From: Blastococcus atacamensis
Lineage (GTDB): Bacteria > Actinomycetota > Actinomycetes > Mycobacteriales > Geodermatophilaceae
Length of the DNA stretch: 40,552 bases
NCBI RefSeq assembly: GCF_002938425.1
Contig: NZ_POQU01000025.1
Coordinates: 1-40,552, forward strand
Reading direction: 5' to 3'
The translations under genes were made by a program, and so were the position numbers. Below are positions 1 through 7,679 of the stretch, in pieces (within the stretch, counting starts at the first letter, position 1; each line of letters opens with the position of its first letter). The notes under the pieces are model-generated. The model worked only from the letters and a program-made list of their open reading frames with translations. It did no database searches and was not told the DNA's origin.

Positions 1-93
1 TATAGATGTTTGTTTTTTTTTTTTTTGATATGGTTACAACCGGACTAATCTGTCTCGTCAACGACGGCAGAGGGTAAGAAGTATCAGAGGCAG
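1..93. other. Degraded Nextera/P5 adapter at contig start (not genomic)
   Basis: A poly-T run (12-26) is followed by sequence that aligns, with many errors, to the Illumina P5/Nextera read-1 adapter. Positions 61-93 match the 33-nt transposase adapter ending in AGAGACAG at 21 of 33 places without gaps, and 25-45 resembles the P5 start (GATACGG...ACCACCG). The jump to about 75% GC at position 94 marks the true genomic start. No feature here should be read as biology. Confidence 0.85.
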
Positions 94-94
94 C

Positions 95-1390
95 GGCCCG
101 CCCACCCCGGGCCGGGGTGGCCTGCAGGACCCGCCGTCGGGCCGGCCCGGGCGCCGCCGCACGTCCAGCGGCCCCTGGTGGAAGACCGACGCCCGGACCG
201 ATCCCTGGCGCGACCCGTCGTCGCCCGCCAGGCTCGGTGCGCCCGCCGTCTACGACGACGAGGACGAGCAGCCCGGACCCGTCGTCGTCGACGCCCAGGG
301 GCGGCGCAAGCTGCGGCTGCGCGACCTCTCCGTCCGGCTGACGACGCTCGCCGTCCTCGCCCTGCTGCTCGTCGGGATCGTGGCCGGTGGGGTCGGCTGG
401 TACCTGACCCGCACCGCCGACGAGAGCCCGCTCTACGCACCGGGCACCACCCTGTCGCAGGTCGATCCGGGGATCACCCGCGAACCGGGCTCGGTCTCCG
501 AGATCGCCGAGGCGGTCATCCCCGCCGTTGTCTCCATCGAGGTGCGGGTCGGGCAGGCCGGCGCCACCGGTTCCGGCGTGGTCATCGACGGCGCGAACGG
601 CTACATCGTCACGAACAACCACGTCATCTCCGGCGCCGACGACGTCGAGGGAGCCGAGATCCGCGCCGTGTTCTCCGACGGCAGCGGGTCGGCCGCGCGC
701 ATCGTCGGCCGCGACCCGGCCAGCGACATCGCCGTCATCAAGGTGGAGAAGCCGGGACTGGTCACCGCCTCGCTCGGCCGCTCCGACGACGTCGTCGTCG
801 GCGACCCGGTCGTCGCCATCGGCTCGCCGCTCGGCCTGGCCGGCACCGTCACCAGCGGCATCGTCAGCGCGCTCGACCGCCCCGTGCGGCTCTCCGGCGA
901 GGGCACCGACACCAACGCGGTGATCAGCGCCGTCCAGACCGACGCGCCGATCAACCCGGGCAACTCCGGCGGCGCACTCGTCGACGCCTCCGGGGCCCTC
1001 GTCGGCATCAACACCGCGATCGCCTCGACGGGGGCCGGTGGGTCCATCGGCCTGGGCTTCGCCATCCCGATCGACACCGTCAAGCGGATCTCCGAGCAGC
1101 TGATCTCGACCGGCTCCGCGGTGCACGCGGCGCTGGGCGTCAACGCGCGGTCGGTCACCGACGGCGCCCGGGACGGTGCGCTGGTGCTGAACGTGGAGCC
1201 CGGCAGCGCCGCGGCCCGCGCCGGAATCCGCGAGGAGGACATCATCATCGCCGTCGGCGACACCCCGGTGGGGAGCTCGGAGGAGCTGGTGGTCGCGGTG
1301 GACGCCCGCACGCCGGGCGAGGAGGTCACCATCGAGTTCGTCCGCGGCGGGAGCTCCCAGACGGTCCAGGCCACGCTCGATCCCGCTTAG
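95..1390 (+). CDS. Membrane-anchored trypsin-like serine protease with PDZ domain (HtrA/DegP, S1C family), 5' truncated
   Basis: The frame is open from the contig edge, so the true start is missing. A proline/arginine-rich cytoplasmic segment (codons from 95, including a WWKTDARTDPWRDP stretch) leads to one transmembrane helix encoded at about 333-410. The extracytoplasmic protease domain follows. The catalytic triad is visible: His in NNHV (codon 620-622), Asp in SDIAVIK (725-727) and Ser in GNSGG (965-967). A PDZ domain occupies roughly 1120-1380. This order is that of actinobacterial HtrA/PepD proteins, which handle misfolded proteins at the membrane. An internal GTG at 380 lies inside the membrane helix and is not a credible start. 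tatB follows 111 bp downstream on the same strand. The 5' loss is due to the contig end, not to mutation. Confidence 0.9.
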   Translation, partial: GPPTPGRGGLQDPPSGRPGRRRTSSGPWWKTDARTDPWRDPSSPARLGAPAVYDDEDEQPGPVVVDAQGRRKLRLRDLSVRLTTLAVLALLLVGIVAGGVGWYLTRTADESPLYAPGTTLSQVDPGITREPGSVSEIAEAVIPAVVSIEVRVGQAGATGSGVVIDGANGYIVTNNHVISGADDVEGAEIRAVFSDGSGSAARIVGRDPASDIAVIKVEKPGLVTASLGRSDDVVVGDPVVAIGSPLGLAGTVTSGIVSALDRPVRLSGEGTDTNAVISAVQTDAPINPGNSGGALVDASGALVGINTAIASTGAGGSIGLGFAIPIDTVKRISEQLISTGSAVHAALGVNARSVTDGARDGALVLNVEPGSAAARAGIREEDIIIAVGDTPVGSSEELVVAVDARTPGEEVTIEFVRGGSSQTVQATLDPA

Positions 1391-1501
1391 GCCCCGTCCA
1401 GGGCCCGGCCCGGCCTGAGCGTGCGAAGGTCGGGGAGGACGGGGTCCTTCTTCTAGGCTGGGAACGGCCGTGCGGTGCGGCCCTCGAGGACAGGAGCGGC
1501 G

Positions 1502-1888
1502 GTGTTCGACTCGATCGGCTGGGGCGAGATCATCGTCCTCGCGCTCGCCGCGCTGTTCATCTTCGGTCCCGACCGGCTGCCGCACCTGGCCAAGGACGCC
1601 GCCGCGGGACTGAAGAAGGTGCGAGCGGCCATCACCGGCGTCCGCGAGCAGATGCACGACTCGATGGGTGACGACTTCGCCGAGCTGCGCGACCTGGACC
1701 TGCGGAAGTACCACCCCCGCACGTTCATCCGCGAGCAGCTGCTCTCCGACGACGGCCCCACCGTCCACCGCGGCAGCGCCACGGGCTCGGCCGGCCTGTC
1801 GGCCACCGCCGGGAACGTGACCGCGCGCGACGCCGCGCGTCCGCGCGACCACAGCACCCCGCCGCCGTTCGACGTCGACGCGACGTGA
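1502..1888 (+). CDS. tatB: Sec-independent translocase subunit TatB
   Basis: A 128-aa protein with the TatA/B signature: a short N-terminal membrane helix (residues about 5-20, GWGEIIVLALAALFIFGPD), the FGPD/RLP hinge, an amphipathic helix, then a charged soluble tail. The GTG start at 1502 is chosen because AGGAG lies just upstream (1493-1497) and the helix begins right after it; TatB proteins start with this FDSIGWGE-type sequence. TatB forms the twin-arginine receptor with TatC and helps move folded proteins across the cytoplasmic membrane. Length and the longer tail favour TatB over TatA. It lies downstream of the HtrA-like protease, an arrangement common in actinobacteria. A TAnnnT -10-like element (TAGGCT, 1454-1459) suggests its own promoter. 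Confidence 0.9.
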   Translation: MFDSIGWGEIIVLALAALFIFGPDRLPHLAKDAAAGLKKVRAAITGVREQMHDSMGDDFAELRDLDLRKYHPRTFIREQLLSDDGPTVHRGSATGSAGLSATAGNVTARDAARPRDHSTPPPFDVDAT

Positions 1889-1957
1889 TCTGTCGTCCTC
1901 CGGACGACACCGCGGCCACGTGCCGTCCCCCGCTGCGCTGAGCCGCTGCCGTCACTC

Positions 1958-2095
1958 CTCGGGGAGCCTCCGGCCCCCCGCTCGTCGCGACACAGTGCTG
2001 CTCGCCCCGGCTCGGGGAGCCTCCGGCCCCCCGCTCGTCGCGACACAGTGCTGCTCGCCCCGGCTCGGGGAGCCTCCGGCCCCCGCTCGCCGACG
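1958..2095. repeat. 53-bp tandem repeat, about 2.6 copies, between convergent genes
   Basis: Units start at 1958, 2011 and 2064; the third is partial. The first two are near identical. Each unit contains CTCGGGGAGCCTCCGG, and each junction has the short palindrome CCCCGGCTCGGGG. It fills the gap between convergent tatB and mrp. The G+C-rich hairpins could stop transcription from both sides, but no T-tract follows, so terminator function is inference. Confidence 0.85.
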
Positions 2096-2101
2096 CGAAA
2101 A

Positions 2102-3253
2102 CTACTTCCTTACGGGAGTGAGGCCCAAGGACATGCCCTGCAGGCCGCGCTGACGGACGGCGAGCCCGTCGGCGATCTTCTCCAGCGCCTTCGCGGCCGG
2201 GGTCTCTGGGTCGGCCAGCACGATCGGCGCACCGGCGTCACCGGCTTCCCGCAGCCGCGTGTCCAGCGGGATCTGGCCGAGCAGCGGCACCCGGGCACCC
2301 AGGGTGCGGGTGAGCGCCTCGGACACGGCCTCGCCGCCGCCGGAGCCGAAGACCTCCATGTGGGAGCCGTCGGGCAGCTCCAGCCAGCTCATGTTCTCGA
2401 TGACGCCGACGACCTGCTGGTGGGTCTGGGTCGCGATGGCGCCGGCGCGCTCGGCCACTTCGGCCGCGGCCAGCTGCGGCGTCGTCACGACGAGGATCTC
2501 GGCGTTGGGCAGCAGCTGCGCGATGGAGATGGCGACGTCGCCGGTGCCCGGGGGCAGGTCGAGCAGCAGGACGTCCAGGTCGCCCCACCACACGTCGGCC
2601 AGGAACTGCTGCAGCGCGCGGTGCAGCATCGGGCCACGCCAGACGACCGGGGTGTTTCCCGGGGTGAACATGCCGATCGAGATGACCTTCACGCCCATCG
2701 ACTGCGGCGGCATGATCATGTTGTCGACCTGGGTGGGCTTGTCGTCCACGCCGAGCATCCGCGGTACCGAGTGGCCGTAGATGTCGGCGTCCACGACACC
2801 CACGGAGAGCCCGCGCTTGGCCAGGGCCGCGGCCAGGTTCACCGTGACGCTGGACTTGCCCACGCCACCCTTGCCCGAGGCGACGGCGTAGACGCGGGTC
2901 AGCGAGCCGGGCTGGGCGAACGGGATGACCGGGTCCGCGGCGTCGGTGCCCCGGACGGTCTTGCGGAGCTCCGCGCGCTGCTCGTCGCTCATGACGTCGA
3001 GACCGACCTGGACGGTGGTCACACCGGGGACGGCGCCCACCGCCTGGGTGACCCGGTTGGTGATCGTCTCGCGCATCGGGCAGCCGGCGACGGTCAGGTA
3101 GACCTCGACGCGCACGGCACCGTCGGCGCCGATCTGGACGTCCTTGACCATGCCCAGCTCGGTGAGCGGACGGTTGATCTCCGGGTCCTGGACGGTGGCC
3201 AGTGCGGCGGTGATGGCATCGAGCGCCGGAGAACCGGTCAGCGTGTCGGACAT
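2102..3253 (-). CDS. mrp: Mrp/ApbC/NBP35-family P-loop ATPase, iron-sulfur cluster carrier
   Basis: A 383-aa protein. Residues about 1-95 form the MIP18/DUF59 domain (AITAALATVQDPEINRPL, with AGCPMRETI). This is followed by the ParA/MinD-like ATPase with the deviant Walker A SGKGGVGKSS, the DADIYGHS switch motif and LLLDLPPGTGD. Mrp proteins bind and transfer Fe-S clusters in the cytoplasm. The CxxC pair seen near the C-terminus of many family members is not present here; the tail ends in GMSLGLTPVRK. The ATG at 3253 is chosen over upstream in-frame codons because AAGGAG lies at suitable spacing and the DUF59 domain begins there. It is convergent with tatB and divergent from azlC. Confidence 0.93.
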   Translation of the reverse strand: MSDTLTGSPALDAITAALATVQDPEINRPLTELGMVKDVQIGADGAVRVEVYLTVAGCPMRETITNRVTQAVGAVPGVTTVQVGLDVMSDEQRAELRKTVRGTDAADPVIPFAQPGSLTRVYAVASGKGGVGKSSVTVNLAAALAKRGLSVGVVDADIYGHSVPRMLGVDDKPTQVDNMIMPPQSMGVKVISIGMFTPGNTPVVWRGPMLHRALQQFLADVWWGDLDVLLLDLPPGTGDVAISIAQLLPNAEILVVTTPQLAAAEVAERAGAIATQTHQQVVGVIENMSWLELPDGSHMEVFGSGGGEAVSEALTRTLGARVPLLGQIPLDTRLREAGDAGAPIVLADPETPAAKALEKIADGLAVRQRGLQGMSLGLTPVRK

Positions 3254-3395
3254 GCGGTGTCTGTCTCCTTCGACGGGGGGACCCGGGCCGGCGCCGCGCA
3301 CGGCGACCAGCGCACTGAGGTCGTCTGCCACTGTACGGCGGGTCCCCGGCCTCGCCGTCCGCCGGAGGGTGATCTGCCGCGCACGCACGGGGTCC

Positions 3396-3401
3396 TAGGG
3401 T
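3396..3401 (+). promoter_or_regulatory. Candidate leaderless -10 element of azlC
   Basis: TAGGGT ends 7 nt before the GTG start of azlC, with no Shine-Dalgarno sequence between. Actinobacterial leaderless genes typically have a TAnnnT -10 hexamer 6-7 nt upstream of the start. No clear -35 is visible. Confidence 0.5.
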
Positions 3402-3408
3402 CGGCGGC

Positions 3409-4098
3409 GTGCCCGCCGACCGTTCCCGCACCGTGCGCGACTCGATCGGGCTCGGACTGGCGGTCGGCCTCTACGGCGTGGCGTTCGGTGCCTCGGCCGA
3501 CGCCGCTGGCCTGGACGCCTGGCAGGCGATGGTGCTCTCCGTGTTGATGTTCACCGGGGCGTCCCAGTTCGCGCTGGTCGGCGTCCTGGGCGCGGGGGGA
3601 AGCCCCGCGGCCGCCGTGGGCAGCGCGCTGCTGCTCGGTACCCGCAACACCGTCTACGGCGTGCGGATGGCGCCGCTGCTGGCCCCGCGCGGACCGCTGC
3701 GTCGGGCGGGCGCGGCGCACTGGGTGATCGACGAGACGACGGCGATGGCGGTGGCCGCCCCCGACCGGGAGACGGGGCGGCTGGCGTTCTGGGCGACCGG
3801 CGCCAGCATCTACCTGGGCTGGAACGCCATGACGCTGGTCGGGGTGCTCGGCGCCTCAGGGCTGGGCGGCACCGCGGAGGCGGCGCTCGACTCCGTGGTC
3901 CCCGCGGCCTTCCTCGCCCTGCTCTGGCCCCGGCTGCGGCGCGGCTTCGCCGAGCACGTCGTGCAACGGAGGGTGGCCCTGGGCGGAGCGGTGGTGGCTC
4001 TGGCGCTCACGCCGTTCGTGCCGGCGGGCGTGCAGGTGATCGCCGCGGCAGCGGCGGTCGCCCTGGCCGGGCGTCCGCGGCGGGAGGTGCCGGCGTGA
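3409..4098 (+). CDS. azlC: AzlC-family branched-chain amino acid exporter, large subunit
   Basis: A 229-aa integral membrane protein with multiple hydrophobic helices. It carries the AzlC signature near the N-terminus (DSIGLGLAVGLYGVAFGASADAAG, MVLSVLMFTGASQFA) and the conserved GTRNTVYG region. AzlC works with the small AzlD partner encoded immediately downstream (4-bp overlap) to export branched-chain amino acids or analogues. The GTG at 3409 is the first credible start and sits 7 nt after a TAGGGT hexamer, so translation is probably leaderless. It is divergent from mrp with a 155-bp shared upstream region. Confidence 0.9.
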   Translation: MPADRSRTVRDSIGLGLAVGLYGVAFGASADAAGLDAWQAMVLSVLMFTGASQFALVGVLGAGGSPAAAVGSALLLGTRNTVYGVRMAPLLAPRGPLRRAGAAHWVIDETTAMAVAAPDRETGRLAFWATGASIYLGWNAMTLVGVLGASGLGGTAEAALDSVVPAAFLALLWPRLRRGFAEHVVQRRVALGGAVVALALTPFVPAGVQVIAAAAAVALAGRPRREVPA

Positions 4099-4406
4099 GC
4101 GCCGTCTGGATCGCCGTCGTCGTCGCCTCGCTGGGCTGCTACGCGCTGAAGCTGGCCGGCCTCTCGGTCCCCGCGGCATGGGTGGAGCAGCCGTGGGTGG
4201 CGCGGATCGTGGACTTCGTGCCGGCCGCCCTGCTCGCCGCGCTGGTCGCCGTCCAGGTCGTCACCAGCGGGAACGAGCTCGTCGTGGACGGCAGGCTGGC
4301 CGGGCTCGCCGTCGCGGCGCTGGCGCTGGCGCTGCGGGCCCCGTTCATCGTGGTGCTGGTCCTTGCCGGGGCGGCGGGTGCGCTGGTCCATGTCGTCACC
4401 GGCTGA
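4095..4406 (+). CDS. azlD: AzlD-family small subunit of amino acid exporter
   Basis: A 103-aa protein with several hydrophobic helices and the AzlD pattern: AVVVASLGCYALKLAG near the start, the VDFVPAALLAALVAVQ segment and a hydrophobic C-terminus. Its GTG start overlaps the azlC stop by 4 bp (GTGA), so the two are translationally coupled, as expected for a two-subunit exporter. The substrate (branched-chain amino acids) is inferred from the family. Confidence 0.88.
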   Translation: MSAVWIAVVVASLGCYALKLAGLSVPAAWVEQPWVARIVDFVPAALLAALVAVQVVTSGNELVVDGRLAGLAVAALALALRAPFIVVLVLAGAAGALVHVVTG

Positions 4407-4980
4407 GCGCCGCCGGCTGCCGCTCAGCGCCTTCACCGGTGTGCTGGCCGGGGCAGCGGCGAAGGCGGCTGACGAGTCGGGGTGGCAGTGGGCCGCGGAC
4501 ATCGGCAGCTTCCCGGCCGCCTGGGTGCTGGTCGTCGCGCTGATCGGCCGGTTCGCGCCCTCGCTGCCCGTCGCGGCGGCGCGGGCGGCGGTCCTCTTCG
4601 CCTCGATGACGGTGGCCTACTACGCCTGGGCGGCGCTGGTCCTCGGTCTCGGCTGGTCACGCCTGCTGCCGGTCTGGCTCGTCCTGTCGGCGACGGCGGT
4701 CGCGGTGGTGGCCATGGGAGCCCGGTGGGCCATGAGCCGGCACGGCCCGCCCCGTGGCGCGGTGTGGGCGCTGGCCGCCGGCATCGTGCTGGCCGGGGGA
4801 GCGGTGCCCGACGCCGGCGACCACCCGGTCCAGGCGGTCGCCGACGTCCTCGTGACCGGTGTGCTGGTGCTCGTCCTGCCTCGCTCCACCGCCGCACGGG
4901 GATGGGCCTGCCTGTTCCTCGCCCCGGCGACGGTGCTCGCCGGGCTGGGGCTGCGGCTCCTGGCCGCCGTCGTCAGCTGA
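4390..4980 (+). CDS. Hypothetical six-helix membrane protein downstream of azlCD
   Basis: A 196-aa protein with about six hydrophobic helices (residues roughly 8-22, 35-55, 60-80, 92-112, 122-140, 150-195) and a short polar N-terminus. The ATG at 4390 overlaps the azlD stop by 17 bp, placing it in the azlCD transcript. I do not recognise a characterised family. The FTGVLAGAAAKAADESGWQW start is reminiscent of DUF6518-type actinobacterial membrane proteins, but this is from memory and unverified. It is convergent with the DUF1003 gene (overlap 8 bp). Confidence 0.75.
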   Translation: MSSPAERRRLPLSAFTGVLAGAAAKAADESGWQWAADIGSFPAAWVLVVALIGRFAPSLPVAAARAAVLFASMTVAYYAWAALVLGLGWSRLLPVWLVLSATAVAVVAMGARWAMSRHGPPRGAVWALAAGIVLAGGAVPDAGDHPVQAVADVLVTGVLVLVLPRSTAARGWACLFLAPATVLAGLGLRLLAAVVS

Positions 4981-5476
4981 CGGGGTCGCGTCGCCGCTTC
5001 TCGCGCCGCTCGTCGCCGTCGTCGCTGCTCATCCGGTTCAGCTCGCCCCGGATGAAGTCACGGGTCGCCAGCTCGCCGATCGCCACGCGCAGGGCAGCCA
5101 GCTCGCGGGCCACGTACTCGGTGTCGGCACGCGTCTGGGCGGCGCGCGCCCGGTCCTCCTCGGCCTGCACCCGGTCGCGGTCGGCCTGCCGGTTCTGCGC
5201 CAGCAGGATCAGCGGTGCGGCGTACGCGGCCTGGGTGGAGAAGGCCAGGTTGAGCAGGATGAAGGGGTAGGGGTCCCACCGCAGCTTGACGGCGAAGACG
5301 TTCAACCCGATCCAGATCAGCACGATGAGCGTCTGGACGGCGAGGAAGCGCCCGGTGCCGAGGAACCGGGCGATGCTCTCGGCGAACTGGCCGACGGCGT
5401 CGGGGTTGAACCGCAGGAAACCGAACCGGGAGGAGCTGCCGCGGGGGACGTCGAGGCGCTGCGGGGTGTCAGCCAC
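4973..5476 (-). CDS. DUF1003-domain membrane protein
   Basis: A 167-aa protein. The central part has the DUF1003 layout: FGFLRFNPDAVGQFAESIARFLGTGRFL, then two hydrophobic helices (about residues 45-62 and 70-92) that include PYPFILLNLAFSTQAAYAAPLILLAQNRQ. A charged, probably coiled-coil tail of about 70 residues follows. Function is unknown. It starts 8 bp inside the end of the upstream MgtE_N/CBS gene. This pairing of a DUF1003 protein with a PRC/MgtE_N/CBS protein recurs in actinobacteria and suggests a shared role, perhaps in divalent cation handling (inference). Confidence 0.88.
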   Translation of the reverse strand: MADTPQRLDVPRGSSSRFGFLRFNPDAVGQFAESIARFLGTGRFLAVQTLIVLIWIGLNVFAVKLRWDPYPFILLNLAFSTQAAYAAPLILLAQNRQADRDRVQAEEDRARAAQTRADTEYVARELAALRVAIGELATRDFIRGELNRMSSDDGDERREKRRRDPVS

Positions 5477-6707
5477 GGCGCGAGCGCTCCCGCCAGTCGT
5501 CGGGCAGCAGGTGGTCCAGGACGTCGTCGACGCTGACCGCGCCCACGAGCCGGCCCTGGTCGTCGACCACCGGCGCCGCGACGAGGTTGTAGGTCGCGAA
5601 GTAGTGCGTGACCTCGGCCAGCGGCGCCTCCGGCCGCAGCGGCTCCAGGTCGTCCAGCACCCCGCTCACCAGCGTCGAGGGCGGCTCGCGCAGCAGCCGC
5701 TGGATGTGGGCGAGCCCCAGGTAGCGGCCGGTGGGCGTCGCCGACGGCGGGCGGCACACGTACACCTGGCTGGCCAGCGACGGCGTGAGCTCCTCCTGGC
5801 GCACCCGGGCCAGCGCCTCGGCGATGGTCGCGTCGGGCGCGAGGATCACCGGCTCGCTGGTCATGATGCCGCCGGCGGTGTCCTCGGAGTACTTGAGCAG
5901 CTGGCGCACCGGCTCGGCCTCGTCGGGCTCCATGAGCTCCAGCAGCCGGTTACGGTCGACGTTGGACAGCTCCGACAGCAGGTCGGCGGCGTCGTCGGGG
6001 TCCATCTCCTCGAGGACGTCGGCGGCGCGGCTCTCCTCGAGCGTGCCCAGGATGGTGATCTGCTCGGCCTCCGGCAGCTCGCCGAGGACGTCGGCGAGCC
6101 GCTCGTCGTCCATGGCCTCGGCGACCTCGTGCCGGCGCTTGATGGGCAGCTCCTGCAGGGCGTGCGCCATGTCCGCGGCGTTGAGCTCGCGGTAGGTGGC
6201 GATCAGCGTCTCGGCGCCCTGGCCGGTCTGCGGCAGGGCCAGCCCGGTGACCTCGTCCCAGGCGACCTGGTGCAGCTGCCCACGGCGGCCGATGCGGCCC
6301 GGCTCCTGCACGGCCAGCCGGGAGAGCACCCAGTCGCCGGTCCGGGTCTGCTCCATGCCGGCGTCGACGACGTGCGCGGGGCGGCCGGACTCGGTGATCG
6401 TGACCTGCCGGTCGAGCAGCTCGCCGAGCACCAGCGTCTCGCCGGCGCGCTGCTCGAACCGCTTGAGGTTCAGGGTGCCCGACGCCAGCATCACGGCGCC
6501 CGGGTCGATGGCGGTCACCCGGCCCATGGGCACGAAGATCCGGCGGCGCGCCACGACCTCCACCACCACGCCGAGGACGCGGGGCGCGGCGGAGCCGACG
6601 CGCAGCGCGATGACGATGTCGCGCACCTTGCCGACGCGGTCGCCGTTCGGGTCGAAGACGGTCAGGCCCGCCAGTCGGGACACATAGGCCCTGGTCACGG
6701 TGCTCAC
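5469..6707 (-). CDS. Soluble PRC-barrel / MgtE N-terminal / CBS-domain protein
   Basis: A 412-aa protein. Residues about 1-90 and 95-165 look like two PRC-barrel-type beta domains (FDPNGDRVGKVRDIVIAL; LLDRQVTITESG). Residues about 190-280 form the acidic superhelical MgtE_N domain (MAHALQELPIKRRHEVAEAM, LEEMDPDDAADLLSEL). Residues about 285-405 hold a CBS pair (TAGGIMTSEPVILAPDATIAEAL; AAPVVDDQGRLVGAVSVDDVLDHL). The membrane pore domain of true MgtE magnesium channels is absent, so this resembles a free-standing Mg2+-sensing cytoplasmic module. The GTG at 6707 is preceded by AGGAGG at 4-nt spacing. It is co-transcribed with the overlapping DUF1003 gene and divergent from the PhzF-like gene. 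Confidence 0.88.
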   Translation of the reverse strand: MSTVTRAYVSRLAGLTVFDPNGDRVGKVRDIVIALRVGSAAPRVLGVVVEVVARRRIFVPMGRVTAIDPGAVMLASGTLNLKRFEQRAGETLVLGELLDRQVTITESGRPAHVVDAGMEQTRTGDWVLSRLAVQEPGRIGRRGQLHQVAWDEVTGLALPQTGQGAETLIATYRELNAADMAHALQELPIKRRHEVAEAMDDERLADVLGELPEAEQITILGTLEESRAADVLEEMDPDDAADLLSELSNVDRNRLLELMEPDEAEPVRQLLKYSEDTAGGIMTSEPVILAPDATIAEALARVRQEELTPSLASQVYVCRPPSATPTGRYLGLAHIQRLLREPPSTLVSGVLDDLEPLRPEAPLAEVTHYFATYNLVAAPVVDDQGRLVGAVSVDDVLDHLLPDDWRERSRRG

Positions 6708-6796
6708 GGACCCTCCTCGCCGGCGCTCGTCGGCCCCTCGATCGGGGTGCGGTGTGCTCCGGTGACCTCGCACGCGGGGGCACCGGGCGCTGAGGT

Positions 6797-6802
6797 TACC
6801 GT
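6797..6802 (+). promoter_or_regulatory. Candidate leaderless -10 element of the phzF-like gene
   Basis: TACCGT lies 7 nt upstream of the GTG start at 6810 with no ribosome-binding site between. This is the same spacing as at azlC and at the type VII ATPase gene in this window. Confidence 0.5.
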
Positions 6803-6809
6803 CGCACCC

Positions 6810-7679
6810 GTGGCCGCCCGGGAAACGCTGGACTACGAGATCGTGGACGTGTTCGCCCCGCGGGCGTTCGCCGGCAATCCGCTCGCCGTCGTGTTCGGCG
6901 CCGACGACCTGAGCACCGAGCAGTGCCAGGCGCTGGCGAACGAGTTCCACCTGTCGGAGACGTCGTTCCTCTGCGCGCCGACCGAGCCCGGCGCCGACTA
7001 TCGGGTGCGGATCTTCACGACCGCCACCGAGCTGCCGTTCGCCGGGCACCCGAGCGTCGGCGCCGCCCACACGTTGGTGCGCACCGGCCGGCTGGCCGCC
7101 GGCACGCTGCGCCAGGAGTGCGGCGCCGGCGTCCTCGACGTCGCCGTGGACGGCGACGGCGCGACGCTGACCGGCGGCCGGCCGACGCTGGCGGACGGCC
7201 CGGCCGCCGAGGAGCTGGCCCGTGCGTTGGGTCTGACCGCGGAGGACACCACGGGGGTGCCGGTCGCGCTCGCCGGCTGCGGCCTGCCGTTCTCCTACCT
7301 GTCCGTCGCCCGGGACGCGGTCGACCGCGCGGTGCCGGACAGGGCCGCGCTGGGGTCCCTCGGCGTGGGTGAGGGCGTGTCGGTGCTGTCCTGGGACGCC
7401 GCGAGCTCCACCGCCTACGCCCGCGTCTTCGCCCAGGAGGACGCCTGGGAGGACCCGGCCACCGGCTCGGCGGCCCTCGGTGCCGGGGTCTGGCTCGTGG
7501 AGAGCGGTCTGCTGACCGGCGAGGGGACGTCGTCCTACACGATCCGGCAGGGCGAGGCGATGGGCCGCCCGTCGGTGCTGGAGTGCACCGTCACGGCTGC
7601 CGGGGGCGTCGCCGTCGCGGCCACCGTCCGCGGGACGGTCGTCCCGGTGGCGAGCGGTCGCATCCGGGTGCCCTCCTGA
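6810..7679 (+). CDS. PhzF-family isomerase/epimerase-like protein
   Basis: A 289-aa protein with the PhzF fold signatures: an N-terminal YEIVDVFAPRAFAGNPLAVV (with the GNPLAVV motif), NEFHLSETSFL with the conserved Glu that acts as catalytic base in PhzF, TTATELPFAGHPSVGAAH, and a second-half EDPATGSAALG. Family members isomerise small substrates such as trans-2,3-dihydro-3-hydroxyanthranilate; most homologues outside phenazine clusters have unknown substrates. No phenazine genes are nearby, so only the family is assigned. The GTG at 6810 fits a leaderless start. It abuts the EamA transporter gene. Confidence 0.9.
   Translation: MAARETLDYEIVDVFAPRAFAGNPLAVVFGADDLSTEQCQALANEFHLSETSFLCAPTEPGADYRVRIFTTATELPFAGHPSVGAAHTLVRTGRLAAGTLRQECGAGVLDVAVDGDGATLTGGRPTLADGPAAEELARALGLTAEDTTGVPVALAGCGLPFSYLSVARDAVDRAVPDRAALGSLGVGEGVSVLSWDAASSTAYARVFAQEDAWEDPATGSAALGAGVWLVESGLLTGEGTSSYTIRQGEAMGRPSVLECTVTAAGGVAVAATVRGTVVPVASGRIRVPS

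Noticed and set aside
178-1671. 497-codon plus-strand frame overlapping the protease
   Set aside because: Arg/Gly-rich shadow frame; the protease frame has all three catalytic residues and a PDZ domain.
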